The notes under the pieces were generated by a model. It was not told the origin of the DNA, ran no database searches, and worked only from the letters and a program-made list of their open reading frames with translations. Shown here piece by piece: positions 1 through 9,622 of a stretch of 64,000 bases of DNA (its first letter is position 1; every line of letters starts with the position of its first letter). The stretch lies in the NCBI RefSeq assembly GCF_018918325.1, contig NZ_JAHLQH010000049.1:124001-188000 (forward strand), in the 5' to 3' direction. The stretch is from Clostridium sp. MSJ-8 (GTDB lineage: Bacteria; Bacillota; Clostridia; Clostridiales; Clostridiaceae). Both the position numbers and the translations under genes were made by a program.

Positions 1-59
1 CAATTACAAAATAGATTATAATAAGGTTATTATATAAGTTATAAATTAATATTTAACGT

Positions 60-98
60 AAAAAATCGACAAGGCCATTATGGAACAGTCGATTTTTT
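60..98 (+). terminator. Intrinsic terminator of an upstream gene
   Basis: An 11-bp perfect stem (AAAAAATCGAC paired with GTCGATTTTTT) closes a 17-nt loop and ends in a T-run. It probably ends a transcript entering from outside the window. The remainder of the first 266 bases is AT-rich and holds no recognisable gene. Confidence 0.7.
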
Positions 99-266
99 TG
101 TTTATTATGATAGATAAAAAATATTTTTTAAAAGTGCTAAATACTTAAATTATATTAAAGTAATAGAAATATATAAGTATTTATGGGATAATTAAAAAGA
201 AAGTGTATGATAACAATCTTTTAAAGGTGCATAAACTAAAAATAATTAAAGTAATGGAGAAGATTT

Positions 267-452
267 ATGGAATTATATATAACATTAAAAGGAAAAAAAG
301 ATCCTATAATATTTAAAGGAGATAGAATAGATATATTAGATTTTGAAATGAATGGAGTGGAATACAAGCAAATTAGATATTTTAGGAAAGGATTCTCTAA
401 ATCTGAATATATAGATAAAAGTCTTATAGTAAAAATTCGCGAAAAAAAATAG
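267..452 (+). CDS. Small hypothetical protein, 61 aa
   Basis: This is a short basic protein of 61 residues (many Lys, Ile and Tyr) with no membrane segment, signal peptide or Cys motif. I do not recognise the family. A GGAG ribosome-binding site at 256-259 lies 7 nt before the ATG, and the codon use matches the neighbouring genes, so translation is plausible. It stands alone between the terminator at 60-98 and topB. The 150-bp gap after it contains only a weak imperfect dyad and the topB leader. Its function is unknown. Confidence 0.5.
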   Translation: MELYITLKGKKDPIIFKGDRIDILDFEMNGVEYKQIRYFRKGFSKSEYIDKSLIVKIREKK

Positions 453-628
453 AAAAGACTAATTCAAAACATTTGGTGAGTAATGGTTTCAATTGAACTA
501 GTCATTTCTTCGTTGTCTAATTTTAACATAAAAAAGCTAGAAATACAATAAAAATCTGAAAACAAATCAAAAAATATATATTCGTGGAAAAATATGAGTA
601 AAAATTGATTTTTAGGAAGGAAATAAAT

Positions 629-2821
629 ATGAGTAAGACATTAGTTATAGCAGAAAAACCATCAGTTGGTAGAGATATTGCAAAGGTTCTAAAATGTAAT
701 ATAAATAAAGGTGCGTATATAGAAGGAGATAAATATGTCATAACATGGGCATTAGGGCATTTAGTAGGGCTTATGGATCCGGAAGGATATGGAGAAAAGT
801 ATAAGACATGGAGTATGGATACACTTCCTATGTTACCTAAGTATATGAAGCTTACAGTGCTTAAGAAAACTTCTAAACAATATAATGAAGTAAAAAAACA
901 AATGTTAAGACAAGATATAAATGAAATAGTTATTGCAACTGATGCTGGTCGTGAAGGAGAATTAGTTGCAAGATGGATTATAGATAAAGCTGGAGTAAAA
1001 AAACCTCTTAAGAGATTATGGATATCATCTCAGACTAATAAAGCAATAATTGACGGATTTAATAATTTAAAAGATGCAAAAGAATACGATAACCTTTATA
1101 GAGCCGCAGTTGCAAGAGCAGAGGCAGATTGGTTAGTTGGACTTAATGTAACTAGAGCATTAACTTGTAAGTATAATGCTCAGCTTAGTGCAGGGAGAGT
1201 ACAATCACCAACTCTTGCTATGATAGTAAATAAAGAAGAAGAAATTAAGAATTTTAAGCCAGTATATTATTATAATCTTTCAGCAAAGGCTAATGGATTT
1301 ACTTTAAATTGGATAAATGATAAGAATAATGGTTTAATATATGATGAAGATTTTGCAAATAAGATATTGGCAAAGGTTAAAGGAAGTGAAGGCGAAGTAA
1401 TAGAAATAAACAAATCTGATAAAAAGGTTTATTCAAAAGCATTATATGATTTAACTGAGCTTCAAAGAGATGCCAACAAAATATGGGGGTATTCAGCTAA
1501 ACAAACGTTAAATATAATGCAAAGATTATATGAAAATCATAAAGTATTAACATATCCAAGAACAGACTCAAGATATATTACAACAGATATAGTAGCAACA
1601 ATTCCAGATAGGCTAAAAGCAGTAGCATTTGGAGAATATAGAATTTATGCAGATATGCTTCTTAAGTCCACTATTAAAGGAAATAAAAATTATGTAGATA
1701 ATAGTAAGGTTTCAGATCACCATGCGATAATTCCTACGGAGGAAAAAGGAAATTTGGCAAATCTTAGCTTGGAAGAAAAGCATATTTATGATTTGGTTGT
1801 AAAAAGATTTTTAAGTGTAATGATGCCACCTTATATATATGAACAAACGAAAGTTAAAGTAAAGGTAAACGGAGAAACATTCATAGCTAAAGGAAATGTG
1901 ACTAAAGATAAGGGATGGAAAAAGTTATATGAAAAGTTTACAGCTATTGATGAAGAAGAAAATACTCAAGAATTACCAAGCCTTAATAAAGGAGAAAAAA
2001 TAAAGATAAATTCAGTAGATAAAGTTAGAAAGCAAACAACTCCACCAGCGAGATTTAATGAAGCAACTCTTCTATCAGCAATGGAAAACCCTCATAAGTA
2101 TATAAATGTAGGAAAAGAAGCTGCTAAAACTTTAAATGAAACAGGTGGACTTGGAACAGTTGCAACAAGGGCTGATATAATAGAGAAATTATTTAATTCT
2201 TTTGTAATAGAGAAAAAAGGTAAGGATATTTATCCAACTTCAAAGGGAATACAGCTTATAGAACTTGTACCTAAGGACTTAAAGTCACCATTACTAACAG
2301 CAAAATGGGAAAGTCAGCTTGATGATATAGCAAAAGGAAAAACAAATAGTAAAAAATATATAGAAGAAATGAAGGAATATGCAACTAAGCTTGTAGAAGA
2401 TGTAAAGAATGGAAGTGCAAAATTCCATCATGATAATCAAACAGGTAAGAAGTGTCCTAATTGTGGTAAGTATTTACTTGAGGTAAAAGGTAAAAATGGA
2501 AGAATGCTAGTGTGTCAAGATAGAGAATGTGGTTATAGAGAAAATCTTGCAAGACTTACTAATGCTAGATGCCCTGAGTGTCATAAGAAGTTAGAAGTTA
2601 GAGGACAAGGTGAAGGAAAGATTTATGTATGTATCGGAGATACTTGTAATTTTAGAGAAAAAGCATCTGTTTTTGAAAAAAGGTTTGATAAAAAAGGTAA
2701 AATTAATAAAAAGGAAGTTAACAATTATATGAAGAAGATGCAGAAGGAAGCAGAGAAGATAGCTATAGAGGATAATCCTTTTGCATCACTTTTAGGAAAA
2801 ATGAGTTTTAAAGATAAATAG
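629..2821 (+). CDS. topB: DNA topoisomerase III (type IA)
   Basis: This 730-aa cytoplasmic enzyme should relax negative supercoils and decatenate DNA by a single-strand passage mechanism. The N-terminal TOPRIM domain begins MSKTLVIAEKPSVGRDIA and carries the metal-binding DAGREGE motif at about 105-111. The catalytic tyrosine is in YPRTDSRY (Tyr309). The C-terminus has two Cys4 zinc ribbons, CPNC...CQDREC near 609-640 and CPEC...CIGDTC near 650-690, as in many Firmicute TopB proteins. The ATG at 629 is chosen because an AGGAAGG site ends 8 nt before it; a TTG 24 bases upstream lies before that site and would add eight residues not typical of the family. The gene appears to be monocistronic. 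Confidence 0.95.
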   Translation: MSKTLVIAEKPSVGRDIAKVLKCNINKGAYIEGDKYVITWALGHLVGLMDPEGYGEKYKTWSMDTLPMLPKYMKLTVLKKTSKQYNEVKKQMLRQDINEIVIATDAGREGELVARWIIDKAGVKKPLKRLWISSQTNKAIIDGFNNLKDAKEYDNLYRAAVARAEADWLVGLNVTRALTCKYNAQLSAGRVQSPTLAMIVNKEEEIKNFKPVYYYNLSAKANGFTLNWINDKNNGLIYDEDFANKILAKVKGSEGEVIEINKSDKKVYSKALYDLTELQRDANKIWGYSAKQTLNIMQRLYENHKVLTYPRTDSRYITTDIVATIPDRLKAVAFGEYRIYADMLLKSTIKGNKNYVDNSKVSDHHAIIPTEEKGNLANLSLEEKHIYDLVVKRFLSVMMPPYIYEQTKVKVKVNGETFIAKGNVTKDKGWKKLYEKFTAIDEEENTQELPSLNKGEKIKINSVDKVRKQTTPPARFNEATLLSAMENPHKYINVGKEAAKTLNETGGLGTVATRADIIEKLFNSFVIEKKGKDIYPTSKGIQLIELVPKDLKSPLLTAKWESQLDDIAKGKTNSKKYIEEMKEYATKLVEDVKNGSAKFHHDNQTGKKCPNCGKYLLEVKGKNGRMLVCQDRECGYRENLARLTNARCPECHKKLEVRGQGEGKIYVCIGDTCNFREKASVFEKRFDKKGKINKKEVNNYMKKMQKEAEKIAIEDNPFASLLGKMSFKDK

Positions 2822-2859
2822 TTCAAATTCTATTAATATAAAATTAATAACCTAATATA

Positions 2860-2886
2860 TAAAAATCACAAAAAAAAATCCGATAA
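2860..2886 (+). promoter_or_regulatory. Sigma-28 (SigD/FliA)-type promoter for chemoreceptor gene
   Basis: TAAA at 2860-2863, a 15-nt spacer and TCCGATAA at 2879-2886 match the TAAA-N15-GCCGATAA consensus at all positions but one. It ends 42 nt before the chemoreceptor ATG, a suitable distance for a start site and 5' leader. Confidence 0.72.
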
Positions 2887-2928
2887 ACACTGTAGAAAAA
2901 GAATTTGGTGTGTTTGGAGGAATTCAAT

Positions 2929-4401
2929 ATGGAAGATATAAGAATACAGGAAATAAAAGAAAAAAATAAAGTGGCTTACAAAATAGAAATTGCAACAGTC
3001 TTTTTTGTGTTTCTTACATTGCTTCTAGCAGTGCTATTTAAAGAAAATTTAATAAGTATAGATATTCAATTAGTTATGGCAATTATAGCTATAATTGCAA
3101 TATTAGTAAGTCATAAAAAATTAGATCCAGAAAAGTTTGCAGAAGCAGGCATAATATGGATGGCAATATTTTATTGTACAGTAATGCTATGCAATAGATT
3201 AGATTATGTATATATATATTCATTTCCAATAGTTTATGTTGTTCTTATATATATGAATAGAAGTTTCATAAAAAAAGGAACATGGATATTATTTTTAAGT
3301 AATGTTGTTAATGTTATATCTAGAGGTGTAAGAGGATATATTAATAATGAAAATGGAGCTATGGTTGTAGTTCAAATTTTAATAGTTTTAATTACATGTT
3401 ATGCAGCTAATAAAATAGGATTTTTATTAACTGAATTTAATAAAAAGAATCTAGAAGATATACAAGAAAAAGCAGAAAAAGAAAAAGAAGTATCAAGTGA
3501 AGTTCTTAATATGGCAGAGGAACTTGTAGAAAACTTTAAGTTAACAAGAGAATTGGCACAAAAGCTTAACGAATGTGTAGAAACTAATAATACAAGTATG
3601 AAAAGCATAGTTGATATTTCTGATAAGAATATGGAAGCTATACAAAATCAAGCCGAGATGACTAAAAATATTCAAGAGAATATGGAAGAAACTAAAACAG
3701 AAGTAGATAACATTAAAGAAACTTCTAAAGCAACAAAAGAAATTATAGATGATGGTGCAAAGATTATAGAAAAGCTTCAAGGTCAAGCATCAGAAGTTAA
3801 ATCAGCAAGTGAAGAGAGTAAAAATTCTGCTGATAATTTACTTAATAGTATATCAAAGGTTGAAAATATCATAAGTACTATATTAAGTATATCTAATCAA
3901 ACAAACCTATTAGCATTAAATGCTTCTATAGAAGCTGCTAGAGCAGGAGAAGCAGGAAGAGGATTCTCAGTTGTTGCAGATGAAATACGTAATCTATCAG
4001 AGCAAACTGTTGAAGCTACTAATGAGATAACTAATATAATTCATAATTTAACTGTTGATGTTAAGAATGTTGGTGACTCTATTATGGGTGCTTCAGAACT
4101 AATTAATATGCAAAATGATATGATAGGTGTTGCAGGTGATAAATTTGCTGGAATAAATAGTAATGTAGATAATTTATATAATATTGTTGATTCTATGGTC
4201 CTTATTGTATCTAGTATAGTTAAATCTAATGAGGAAGTTGCTGCTAGCTTGACAGAATTATCTAATAATGGTCAGGATATATATGATTCATCTAATGAAG
4301 GATTGAAACAAAGTGGTGATTCTATAGAAGCATTACAACATGTTAATGAAATATTAAATAAACTTTATGATATTGCAGATAATATGAAGAATTTAGTTTA
4401 A
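2929..4401 (+). CDS. Methyl-accepting chemotaxis protein with membrane-embedded sensor region
   Basis: This 490-aa receptor should signal to CheA/CheW at the inner membrane. Residues about 15-165 form five or six hydrophobic helices with only short loops, so there is no extracytoplasmic ligand domain and no obvious HAMP. The remainder is the helical signalling domain, with the hairpin tip [20 protein letters not shown] near 324-343 flanked by Glu/Gln-rich methylation helices. It probably senses something within or at the membrane. The ATG at 2929 has GGAGG 8 nt upstream; a TTG at 2905 lies before that site and is disfavoured. A sigma-28-like promoter precedes it and a strong terminator follows, so it is a single-gene flagellar-regulon unit. 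Confidence 0.9.
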   Translation: MEDIRIQEIKEKNKVAYKIEIATVFFVFLTLLLAVLFKENLISIDIQLVMAIIAIIAILVSHKKLDPEKFAEAGIIWMAIFYCTVMLCNRLDYVYIYSFPIVYVVLIYMNRSFIKKGTWILFLSNVVNVISRGVRGYINNENGAMVVVQILIVLITCYAANKIGFLLTEFNKKNLEDIQEKAEKEKEVSSEVLNMAEELVENFKLTRELAQKLNECVETNNTSMKSIVDISDKNMEAIQNQAEMTKNIQENMEETKTEVDNIKETSKATKEIIDDGAKIIEKLQGQASEVKSASEESKNSADNLLNSISKVENIISTILSISNQTNLLALNASIEAARAGEAGRGFSVVADEIRNLSEQTVEATNEITNIIHNLTVDVKNVGDSIMGASELINMQNDMIGVAGDKFAGINSNVDNLYNIVDSMVLIVSSIVKSNEEVAASLTELSNNGQDIYDSSNEGLKQSGDSIEALQHVNEILNKLYDIADNMKNLV

Positions 4402-4411
4402 TTTGATTACC

Positions 4412-4446
4412 AAAAAGAGTGTCACTTTAGTAGTGGCACTCTTTTT
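4412..4446 (+). terminator. Intrinsic terminator of the chemoreceptor gene
   Basis: AAAAAGAGTGTCACT and AGTGGCACTCTTTTT form a 15-bp stem, with one G-T wobble, around a 5-nt loop, ending in a T-run. Confidence 0.9.
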
Positions 4447-4584
4447 AGTGTATAGATAATTATATTTAATTCAAATCTATGAAAAAGCACTGTAACCATA
4501 GAATTAATATATAGATATTAAATACTATAAGTTCTTTTCCATAACTGTGTTGATATAGTTTAATCTTTGTTTTAGCAATTAGTA

Positions 4585-4633
4585 TTGACAAATAAGGGAA
4601 ATAGTAATACACTATATATGAACACTTATTCAT
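4585..4633 (+). promoter_or_regulatory. SigA promoter with a TetR-like dyad operator, for the ABC transporter
   Basis: TTGACA at 4585-4590, a 17-nt spacer and TACACT at 4608-4613 form a strong vegetative promoter. Immediately downstream, at 4618-4633, is the dyad ATGAACACTTATTCAT, spanning the expected transcription start. The ATGAA-N6-TTCAT layout resembles TetR-family operators, which often control FtsX-type ABC exporters, but no TetR gene is present nearby. A second dyad (TGTGAAGG / CCTTTCACA, about 4649-4686) lies in the 150-nt leader. The rest of the 350-bp gap from 4447 holds a degenerate half-copy of the palindrome seen at 22845-22951 and nothing else I can identify. Confidence 0.55.
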
Positions 4634-4797
4634 ATGAAAGAATATTGGTTGTGAAGGAAACGGATGTTATCTGCGACCTTTCACAGAGATATCACATTAA
4701 TTACGTATGTTAATTTGTAATATAGGTAATTATATGATAAACTTGTAATAAAAAATAATTGATAATGAATTTCAATTACAAAAAAGGGGGAAGCAAA

Positions 4798-5496
4798 TTG
4801 TTTTTAGAGGTAAAAAATTTAAAGAAATATTATGGTGAAGGAGAAAACAGAAATGAAGTTTTAAAGGGACTTAATTTCACTATAGACGATGGGCAAATAG
4901 TAGTTTTATTAGGACCAAGTGGTTCTGGTAAATCAACATTATTAAATGTCATAGGTGGAATAGATACAGTTGATGAAGGATCTGTTGTTATTGGTAATGA
5001 AGATATAGCTGTCATGAGCAAAAAGAATTTATCAAATTATAGAAGAAATAATTTGGGATTTGTATTTCAATTTTATAATTTAATTCCTAATTTAACTGTA
5101 AAAGAAAATATAGAAGTGTGTGAATATTTATCTAAGAATCCATTAGATATAGATGAACTACTTAAAACATTAGGATTATGGGATCATAAGGATAAGTATC
5201 CTAATCAACTATCAGGAGGACAACAACAACGTTGTGCTATAGGAAGAGCATTAATAAAGAATCCTAAACTTATATTATGCGATGAACCTACTGGAGCATT
5301 AGATTACAAAACTTCAAAAGAAATACTTAAACTAATTGAAGATGTAAATAAAAAATATAAAAATACTATAATAATAGTTACACATAATGATGCTATAAAG
5401 CTTATGGCAGATAAAGTTATGAAACTTAAAGATGGAAATATAACAAAGAGCTATGAGAATGAAACTAAAGTAGCTGCTAGTGATTTAGAATGGTAA
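4798..5496 (+). CDS. ABC transporter ATP-binding protein (LolD/MacB type)
   Basis: This 232-aa ATPase should power the FtsX-type permease encoded just downstream. Visible motifs are Walker A GPSGSGKS near 39-46, the signature LSGGQQQR near 138-145, and Walker B with the D-loop LILCDEPTGALD near 156-167. The start is set at TTG 4798 because a strong GGGGGAAG site precedes it by the right distance and the family starts at this point (FLEVKNLKKYYGEG). An ATG at 4765 would lie upstream of that site and add an atypical tail. Twelve bases separate it from the permease gene, so the two form an operon. The exported substrate is unknown; candidates include peptides, lipids and antimicrobials. Confidence 0.9.
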   Translation: MFLEVKNLKKYYGEGENRNEVLKGLNFTIDDGQIVVLLGPSGSGKSTLLNVIGGIDTVDEGSVVIGNEDIAVMSKKNLSNYRRNNLGFVFQFYNLIPNLTVKENIEVCEYLSKNPLDIDELLKTLGLWDHKDKYPNQLSGGQQQRCAIGRALIKNPKLILCDEPTGALDYKTSKEILKLIEDVNKKYKNTIIIVTHNDAIKLMADKVMKLKDGNITKSYENETKVAASDLEW

Positions 5497-5508
5497 GTAG
5501 GTGAAGAA

Positions 5509-7764
5509 ATGAAAAATCCGTTAAATAAGAGATTGCCAAGGGATATGAAACATAACTTTGGTAGATATTTTGTAATATTTATGTTTTTGACATTAACTAT
5601 AGGACTTATATCAGGTTATTTAGTTGCTAATACTAGTATGCAGATAGCATTTAAGGATAGTTTTAAGAAATATAATATAGAAGATTGTAATTTTGAAATT
5701 CCATTTAAAGCTGAAGATACTCTTATAGATACATTAGAAGCTGAAGATATAACTCTATATGAGAATTATTATGTTGAGGAAGATGCGTTAAAAGATACAG
5801 CTTTACGTATATATAAAGTTCCAACAAAGGTTAATAAGGTATCTGTATTAAAAGGAAAGAAACCGCATAAGGATAATGAAATAGCATTAGATCGTTTATA
5901 TGCAGTTGGAAATAACATTGATGTTGGAGATACTATTAAAATAAACAATAAAAATTTTAAAGTAACAGGTTATGTTGCATTATCTAACTATACTGCAGCA
6001 TTTAAGAAAAACTCAGATATAATGTTTGATTCAAAGAATTTTGGTGTAGCAATAGTTACTGATGAAGGATTTAAAGATTTAAATCAAAAAGAAATTCATT
6101 ATAGCTACTCATACAAATTTAATGATAAACATTTAACAGATAAAGAAAAAAGAGAAAAAAGTAAAGATATAGTTAAGATATTAAGTAGCAATACTATTGT
6201 TACAAGTTATACATTAGAAGAAAACAATCAAAGTATACATTTTGCAGGGGACGATATAGGAAAAGATAAGAGCATGACGATATGGTTATTGTATATTCTT
6301 ATACTTATAATGGCATTTATATTTGCAGTTACAATAATTAATACAATAGACTCAGAATCAGTAGTAATAGGAACTCTTTTATCTTCTGGATATTCAAGAT
6401 GGGAATTAGTTAGACATTATTGTAAGCTACCTATTGTAGTTTCTCTTATAGCAGCAGTTATAGGTAATATATTAGGATATTCTTTATTTAAAGGTCTAAT
6501 GGCTGACTTATATTATGGAAGCTATTCATTTCCAACCTATAAAACAGTATGGAATGCAGAAGCATTTGTATTAACAACAATTGTTCCTATAGTTATAATG
6601 ATAGTAATTAATATTGTGGCACTTTCGCATAAATTGGCCATTTCACCACTTAAATTTTTAAGACATGATTTGAGCAAGAAAAAAAATAAAAAGGCATTAA
6701 AGTTACCTAATTTCAAATTTAAAACTAGATTTAGATTAAGAGTAATAATACAAAATATGTCTAATTATATTGTTTTATTTGTAGGTATTCTATTTGCAAC
6801 ATTCCTTTTATTATTCTGTTTGATGATGCCAACAACAATTGATAAGACTAAAGATGCAATAAAGGATAGCCTTATAAGTAAATATCAATATATATTAAAA
6901 ACTCAGGTAGAAACTGAAAATAAGGATGCAGAGAAATTTGCAACATATTCTGTTGAATTGAACAAAAAGGTATATTCTTCTGATGAAAGTGTATCTGTAT
7001 ATGGACTTCAAAATGATTCTAAATATGTTAATTTAGATTTTGATGATAATTCTAATGGTGTATATATATGTGATGGTATATTAAAGAAATACGGAGTGCA
7101 AGTAGGAGATAATATAGAGCTTAAGGATTCTTATAATGATAAAAAGTATAAGTTTAAGGTCCTAGGAACATATGATTATCCAGCAAGTATGGCCATATTT
7201 ATGAATATAGATGATTTTAATAAGTGCTTCAATCATGATAAAGATTATTTTAATGGATATTTATCAGATAGTAAAATAAAAGATATAGATGAAGTATATA
7301 TAGCTTCCATAATAAAGTTATCAGATATGACTAACTTATGTGAACAATTAACTTCATCAATGGGTAGCATGTTTGATATGTTTACAGTTGTATGTGGAAT
7401 ATTATATATTGTACTTATGTATTTGTTAACTAAGGTTGTTATAGAGAAAAATTCAAATAGCATATCTATGGTTAAGGTGTTTGGATTTAATGATAGGGAA
7501 GTAAGTAGTTTTTATTTACATGCTACTACTATTGTTGTTATAGTATCACTTATAATAAGCATTCCAATATCAGAATGGTTACTAAGTGTATTGTTTAAAG
7601 AGATAATGAAGAGTATGACTGGTTGGTTTACTATGTATATAGATACAATAACTTATGTAAAGACTTTTGTAATAGGTATAATATGTTATATAGTAATTAA
7701 TTTAAGACAAGTTAGAAAAATTAATAAGATTCCAATGGAAGAAGCGTTAAAAAACAGAGAATAA
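5509..7764 (+). CDS. FtsX-family ABC transporter permease, 751 aa
   Basis: This is the membrane partner of the preceding ATPase. One N-terminal helix (about 20-42) is followed by an extracytoplasmic domain of about 200 residues. A first FtsX core of three helices spans about 255-385, then come a central helix (about 415-440), a second extracytoplasmic domain and a C-terminal three-helix FtsX core (about 620-745). The duplicated FtsX layout is typical of single-polypeptide export or stress-response permeases in Firmicutes rather than importers. A GGTGAAG site precedes the ATG. Nothing indicates the substrate. The gene ends three bases before a long palindromic repeat, so its natural terminator may have been replaced by that element. 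Confidence 0.88.
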   Translation: MKNPLNKRLPRDMKHNFGRYFVIFMFLTLTIGLISGYLVANTSMQIAFKDSFKKYNIEDCNFEIPFKAEDTLIDTLEAEDITLYENYYVEEDALKDTALRIYKVPTKVNKVSVLKGKKPHKDNEIALDRLYAVGNNIDVGDTIKINNKNFKVTGYVALSNYTAAFKKNSDIMFDSKNFGVAIVTDEGFKDLNQKEIHYSYSYKFNDKHLTDKEKREKSKDIVKILSSNTIVTSYTLEENNQSIHFAGDDIGKDKSMTIWLLYILILIMAFIFAVTIINTIDSESVVIGTLLSSGYSRWELVRHYCKLPIVVSLIAAVIGNILGYSLFKGLMADLYYGSYSFPTYKTVWNAEAFVLTTIVPIVIMIVINIVALSHKLAISPLKFLRHDLSKKKNKKALKLPNFKFKTRFRLRVIIQNMSNYIVLFVGILFATFLLLFCLMMPTTIDKTKDAIKDSLISKYQYILKTQVETENKDAEKFATYSVELNKKVYSSDESVSVYGLQNDSKYVNLDFDDNSNGVYICDGILKKYGVQVGDNIELKDSYNDKKYKFKVLGTYDYPASMAIFMNIDDFNKCFNHDKDYFNGYLSDSKIKDIDEVYIASIIKLSDMTNLCEQLTSSMGSMFDMFTVVCGILYIVLMYLLTKVVIEKNSNSISMVKVFGFNDREVSSFYLHATTIVVIVSLIISIPISEWLLSVLFKEIMKSMTGWFTMYIDTITYVKTFVIGIICYIVINLRQVRKINKIPMEEALKNRE

Positions 7765-7767
7765 ATG

Positions 7768-8066
7768 AAAAAATTAAGGTATTATTGTTAGATAACTTAT
7801 ATTTGACAATAATTAATATCAATATTATATGTTCTAAGTAAATAATATAATATCATTAAGTATTTACTAATATAATAAAAAAGAGTAAAGATCCCTAAAT
7901 ACTATAAACTCGCTAAAGCTCAGACAGTATAGTATTTTTAACGGGATCTTTACTTTTTTATTATAAGAAATACTAAATTCTATTATAAATAATTTACTTA
8001 AATCAATAATTTGATATTAATAACTGAAAAATAAGTAATCTAAAAAATATATTCAATAATTTTTTT
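7768..8066. repeat. Palindromic element, family alpha, internally deleted copy
   Basis: This 299-bp copy reads as one imperfect inverted repeat. The left terminus AAAAAATTAAGGTATTATTG matches the reverse complement of the right terminus at 8051-8066, allowing a short insertion. Inside, AATTAATATCAA pairs with TTGATATTAAT. The core has a perfect 12-bp stem (AGTAAAGATCCC 7884-7895 with GGGATCTTTACT 7943-7954), a 10-bp stem (AAATACTATA 7897-7906 with TATAGTATTT 7928-7937) and a 21-nt loop that carries a mini-hairpin GCTAAAGC. It lacks about 100 bp per arm relative to the copy at 42057-42515. It has no coding capacity and could also act as a two-way terminator. Confidence 0.85.
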
Positions 8067-8138
8067 AAGTAAGAATTACTGAAGACTTAAGATATTTGCA
8101 GACAATATAGATATATTAAAAATCACCATAACGCTTAA

Positions 8139-8294
8139 ATAATTAAAATATAATATGATTAGTGGAAGTAACCATTATTGTTATGGTTAGAATTATAGGT
8201 AGATACAGAATAATATAACCATGAAGAATTAAAGATTAGTATGAGTAATATGGAACAATCGGTTACTGAACTAATGCTATTATATTTTAATTAT
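8139..8294. repeat. Palindromic element, family beta
   Basis: This is a 156-bp element with terminal inverted repeats of about 35 bp that start ATAATTAAAATATAATA and continue to AGTAACC on the left, mirrored by GGTTACT...TATTATATTTTAATTAT on the right. Near-identical copies lie at 14366-14520, 42583-42739 and 42993-43149. A conserved 72-bp non-coding tail (8067-8138) joins it to the alpha element upstream; the same tail occurs in the blocks at 42.5, 42.9 and 47.0 kb. No ORF. Confidence 0.82.
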
Positions 8295-8460
8295 CAATAT
8301 TTATTCAAAGCAATAATATTGATACTAAAAAAGAAAATCATAATATTAGCATTATCAAATAACATTGGATTTTTCATTATCAATATTTACTTAAATCAAT
8401 AATTTGATATTAATTAACTGAAAAGATAAGTAATCAAAAAATATAGTCAATAATTGTTTA
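8293..8460. repeat. Right-arm fragment of family alpha element
   Basis: Matches the right arm of the full-length alpha element (42350-42515): it includes AACATTGGATTTTTCATTATC and the inner terminus TTTGATATTAATTAACTG, but has no left arm or central hairpin. It lies between the beta copy and the gamma copy and so shows stepwise accretion of the block. Confidence 0.75.
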
Positions 8461-8528
8461 TGTAGAAATGCAGAATACATAAGATACTTATTGAAAATAT
8501 AGATATACTAAAAAAATAACGCTTAAAT

Positions 8529-8714
8529 ATTTAACATAGAAGTGATTTGATGGAACAAAGCATTTTTGCTAGAGAAGAATTAATAATGTCTATAATAAAT
8601 AAAATACTGTGAGAAATTAGAGGTAAGTATGAATAAAATTGAGCAAACGCTTTGTAAAATCAAATCACCTCTGTGTTAATTGGTTACTGAACTAATGCTA
8701 TTATATTTTAATTA
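8529..8714. repeat. Palindromic element, family gamma, nested in a beta remnant
   Basis: Left arm TTAACATAGAAGTGATTTGAT and the right arm at about 8660-8681 are reverse complements with two differences; AACAAAGCATTTTTGCT and its partner continue the pairing inward. Outside the gamma arms sit both ends of a beta element: ACGCTTAAAT on the left and GGTTACTGAACTAATGC...TTTTAATTA on the right (8682-8714). Gamma therefore appears to have inserted into, or replaced the middle of, a beta copy. A second gamma copy is at 47099-47255. The right end touches the stop codon of the AraC-type gene. Confidence 0.75.
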
Positions 8715-9593
8715 CTATAAAAGTGCTTTGTTTCTGTATTCTTTTGGCGTAACATTAAAATGTTTTTTAAATAGCTTATTAAAATAAGAAACACTATTAA
8801 AACCTGTATCTAATGATATTTCCATAATAGACATATCTGTAGTTGTAAGTAGATGAGAAGCTTGTTCTAATCTAACTATATTTATATATTCTATACATGT
8901 CATACCTATATGCTTTTTGAAAAATTTCATAAAATGATATTCACTAAAGTTAATTAAATCAGCTATTTCCTTTATAGTAATTTGATTCTCATAATTATTA
9001 TTAATATAATTAAGAATTATTTTGATTTTTGAACTAACAGTTGGAGAAAGCTTACTTATTTTACTAGAATCTTGTATCAAGTTATTTTTGTATAATAAGT
9101 AAAAAAGATGAAACAAAAGTGCTTTTATTTCTAGTTCATAAAAGTTATCTTTATCATCATAGCAAGTTATAATATTTTTTATAACTGCAACTAATTCAGT
9201 ATATTCTTTCATTGAAGAATCTATACGAATATACGATTTCATATCATTATTTAAAAATGGAGCAATATATTTTATTGTTGCACCATCTGTCAATGCACTT
9301 TGTAGCATAGATAAATTAAACACCATAGAATGCCATGTGCAATATGTATTTTCATCTTTCTTTAGTGAATGAAGAGCAAGGGGTTTTATAAATATAATTT
9401 CTCCTTCTGTAGGGACAAATTCATTTAATTCAACATTGAAAACACAAGTACCTTTTTCAATATAATTAATTTCAAATTCTTCATGCCAATGCATAGGAAT
9501 TAAACTAAAATTGCTTGATAAATCACCGTGATAGGTTGTAAAAGGAAGATTAAAGTCTCCGTGTATTGCATTTTCTTTTAAACTTTTGTTCAC
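8715..9593 (-). CDS. AraC-family transcriptional regulator with cupin sensor domain
   Basis: This 292-aa cytoplasmic regulator has an N-terminal cupin-like arabinose-binding fold (HWHEEFEINYIEKG near 35-48, then EGEIIFIKPLALHSL) and two C-terminal helix-turn-helix motifs in an AraC domain (about 190-290, ending NVTPKEYRNK). It starts at GTG with AAAGGAGGTG just upstream. It is divergent from the GH31 glucosidase gene, and the shared 129-bp gap holds direct repeats, so I infer that it activates the glucosidase gene in response to a sugar. Its stop codon abuts a palindromic repeat. The actual effector cannot be read from the sequence. Confidence 0.9.
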   Translation of the reverse strand: MNKSLKENAIHGDFNLPFTTYHGDLSSNFSLIPMHWHEEFEINYIEKGTCVFNVELNEFVPTEGEIIFIKPLALHSLKKDENTYCTWHSMVFNLSMLQSALTDGATIKYIAPFLNNDMKSYIRIDSSMKEYTELVAVIKNIITCYDDKDNFYELEIKALLFHLFYLLYKNNLIQDSSKISKLSPTVSSKIKIILNYINNNYENQITIKEIADLINFSEYHFMKFFKKHIGMTCIEYINIVRLEQASHLLTTTDMSIMEISLDTGFNSVSYFNKLFKKHFNVTPKEYRNKALL

Positions 9594-9622
9594 AAAAGCA
9601 CCTCCTTTATAAGATAAAAATG

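Noticed and set aside
8641-8656. CcpA catabolite-response site (GCAAACGCTTTG)
   Set aside because: It resembles a cre box but is simply part of the gamma palindrome arm, and no promoter lies nearby.
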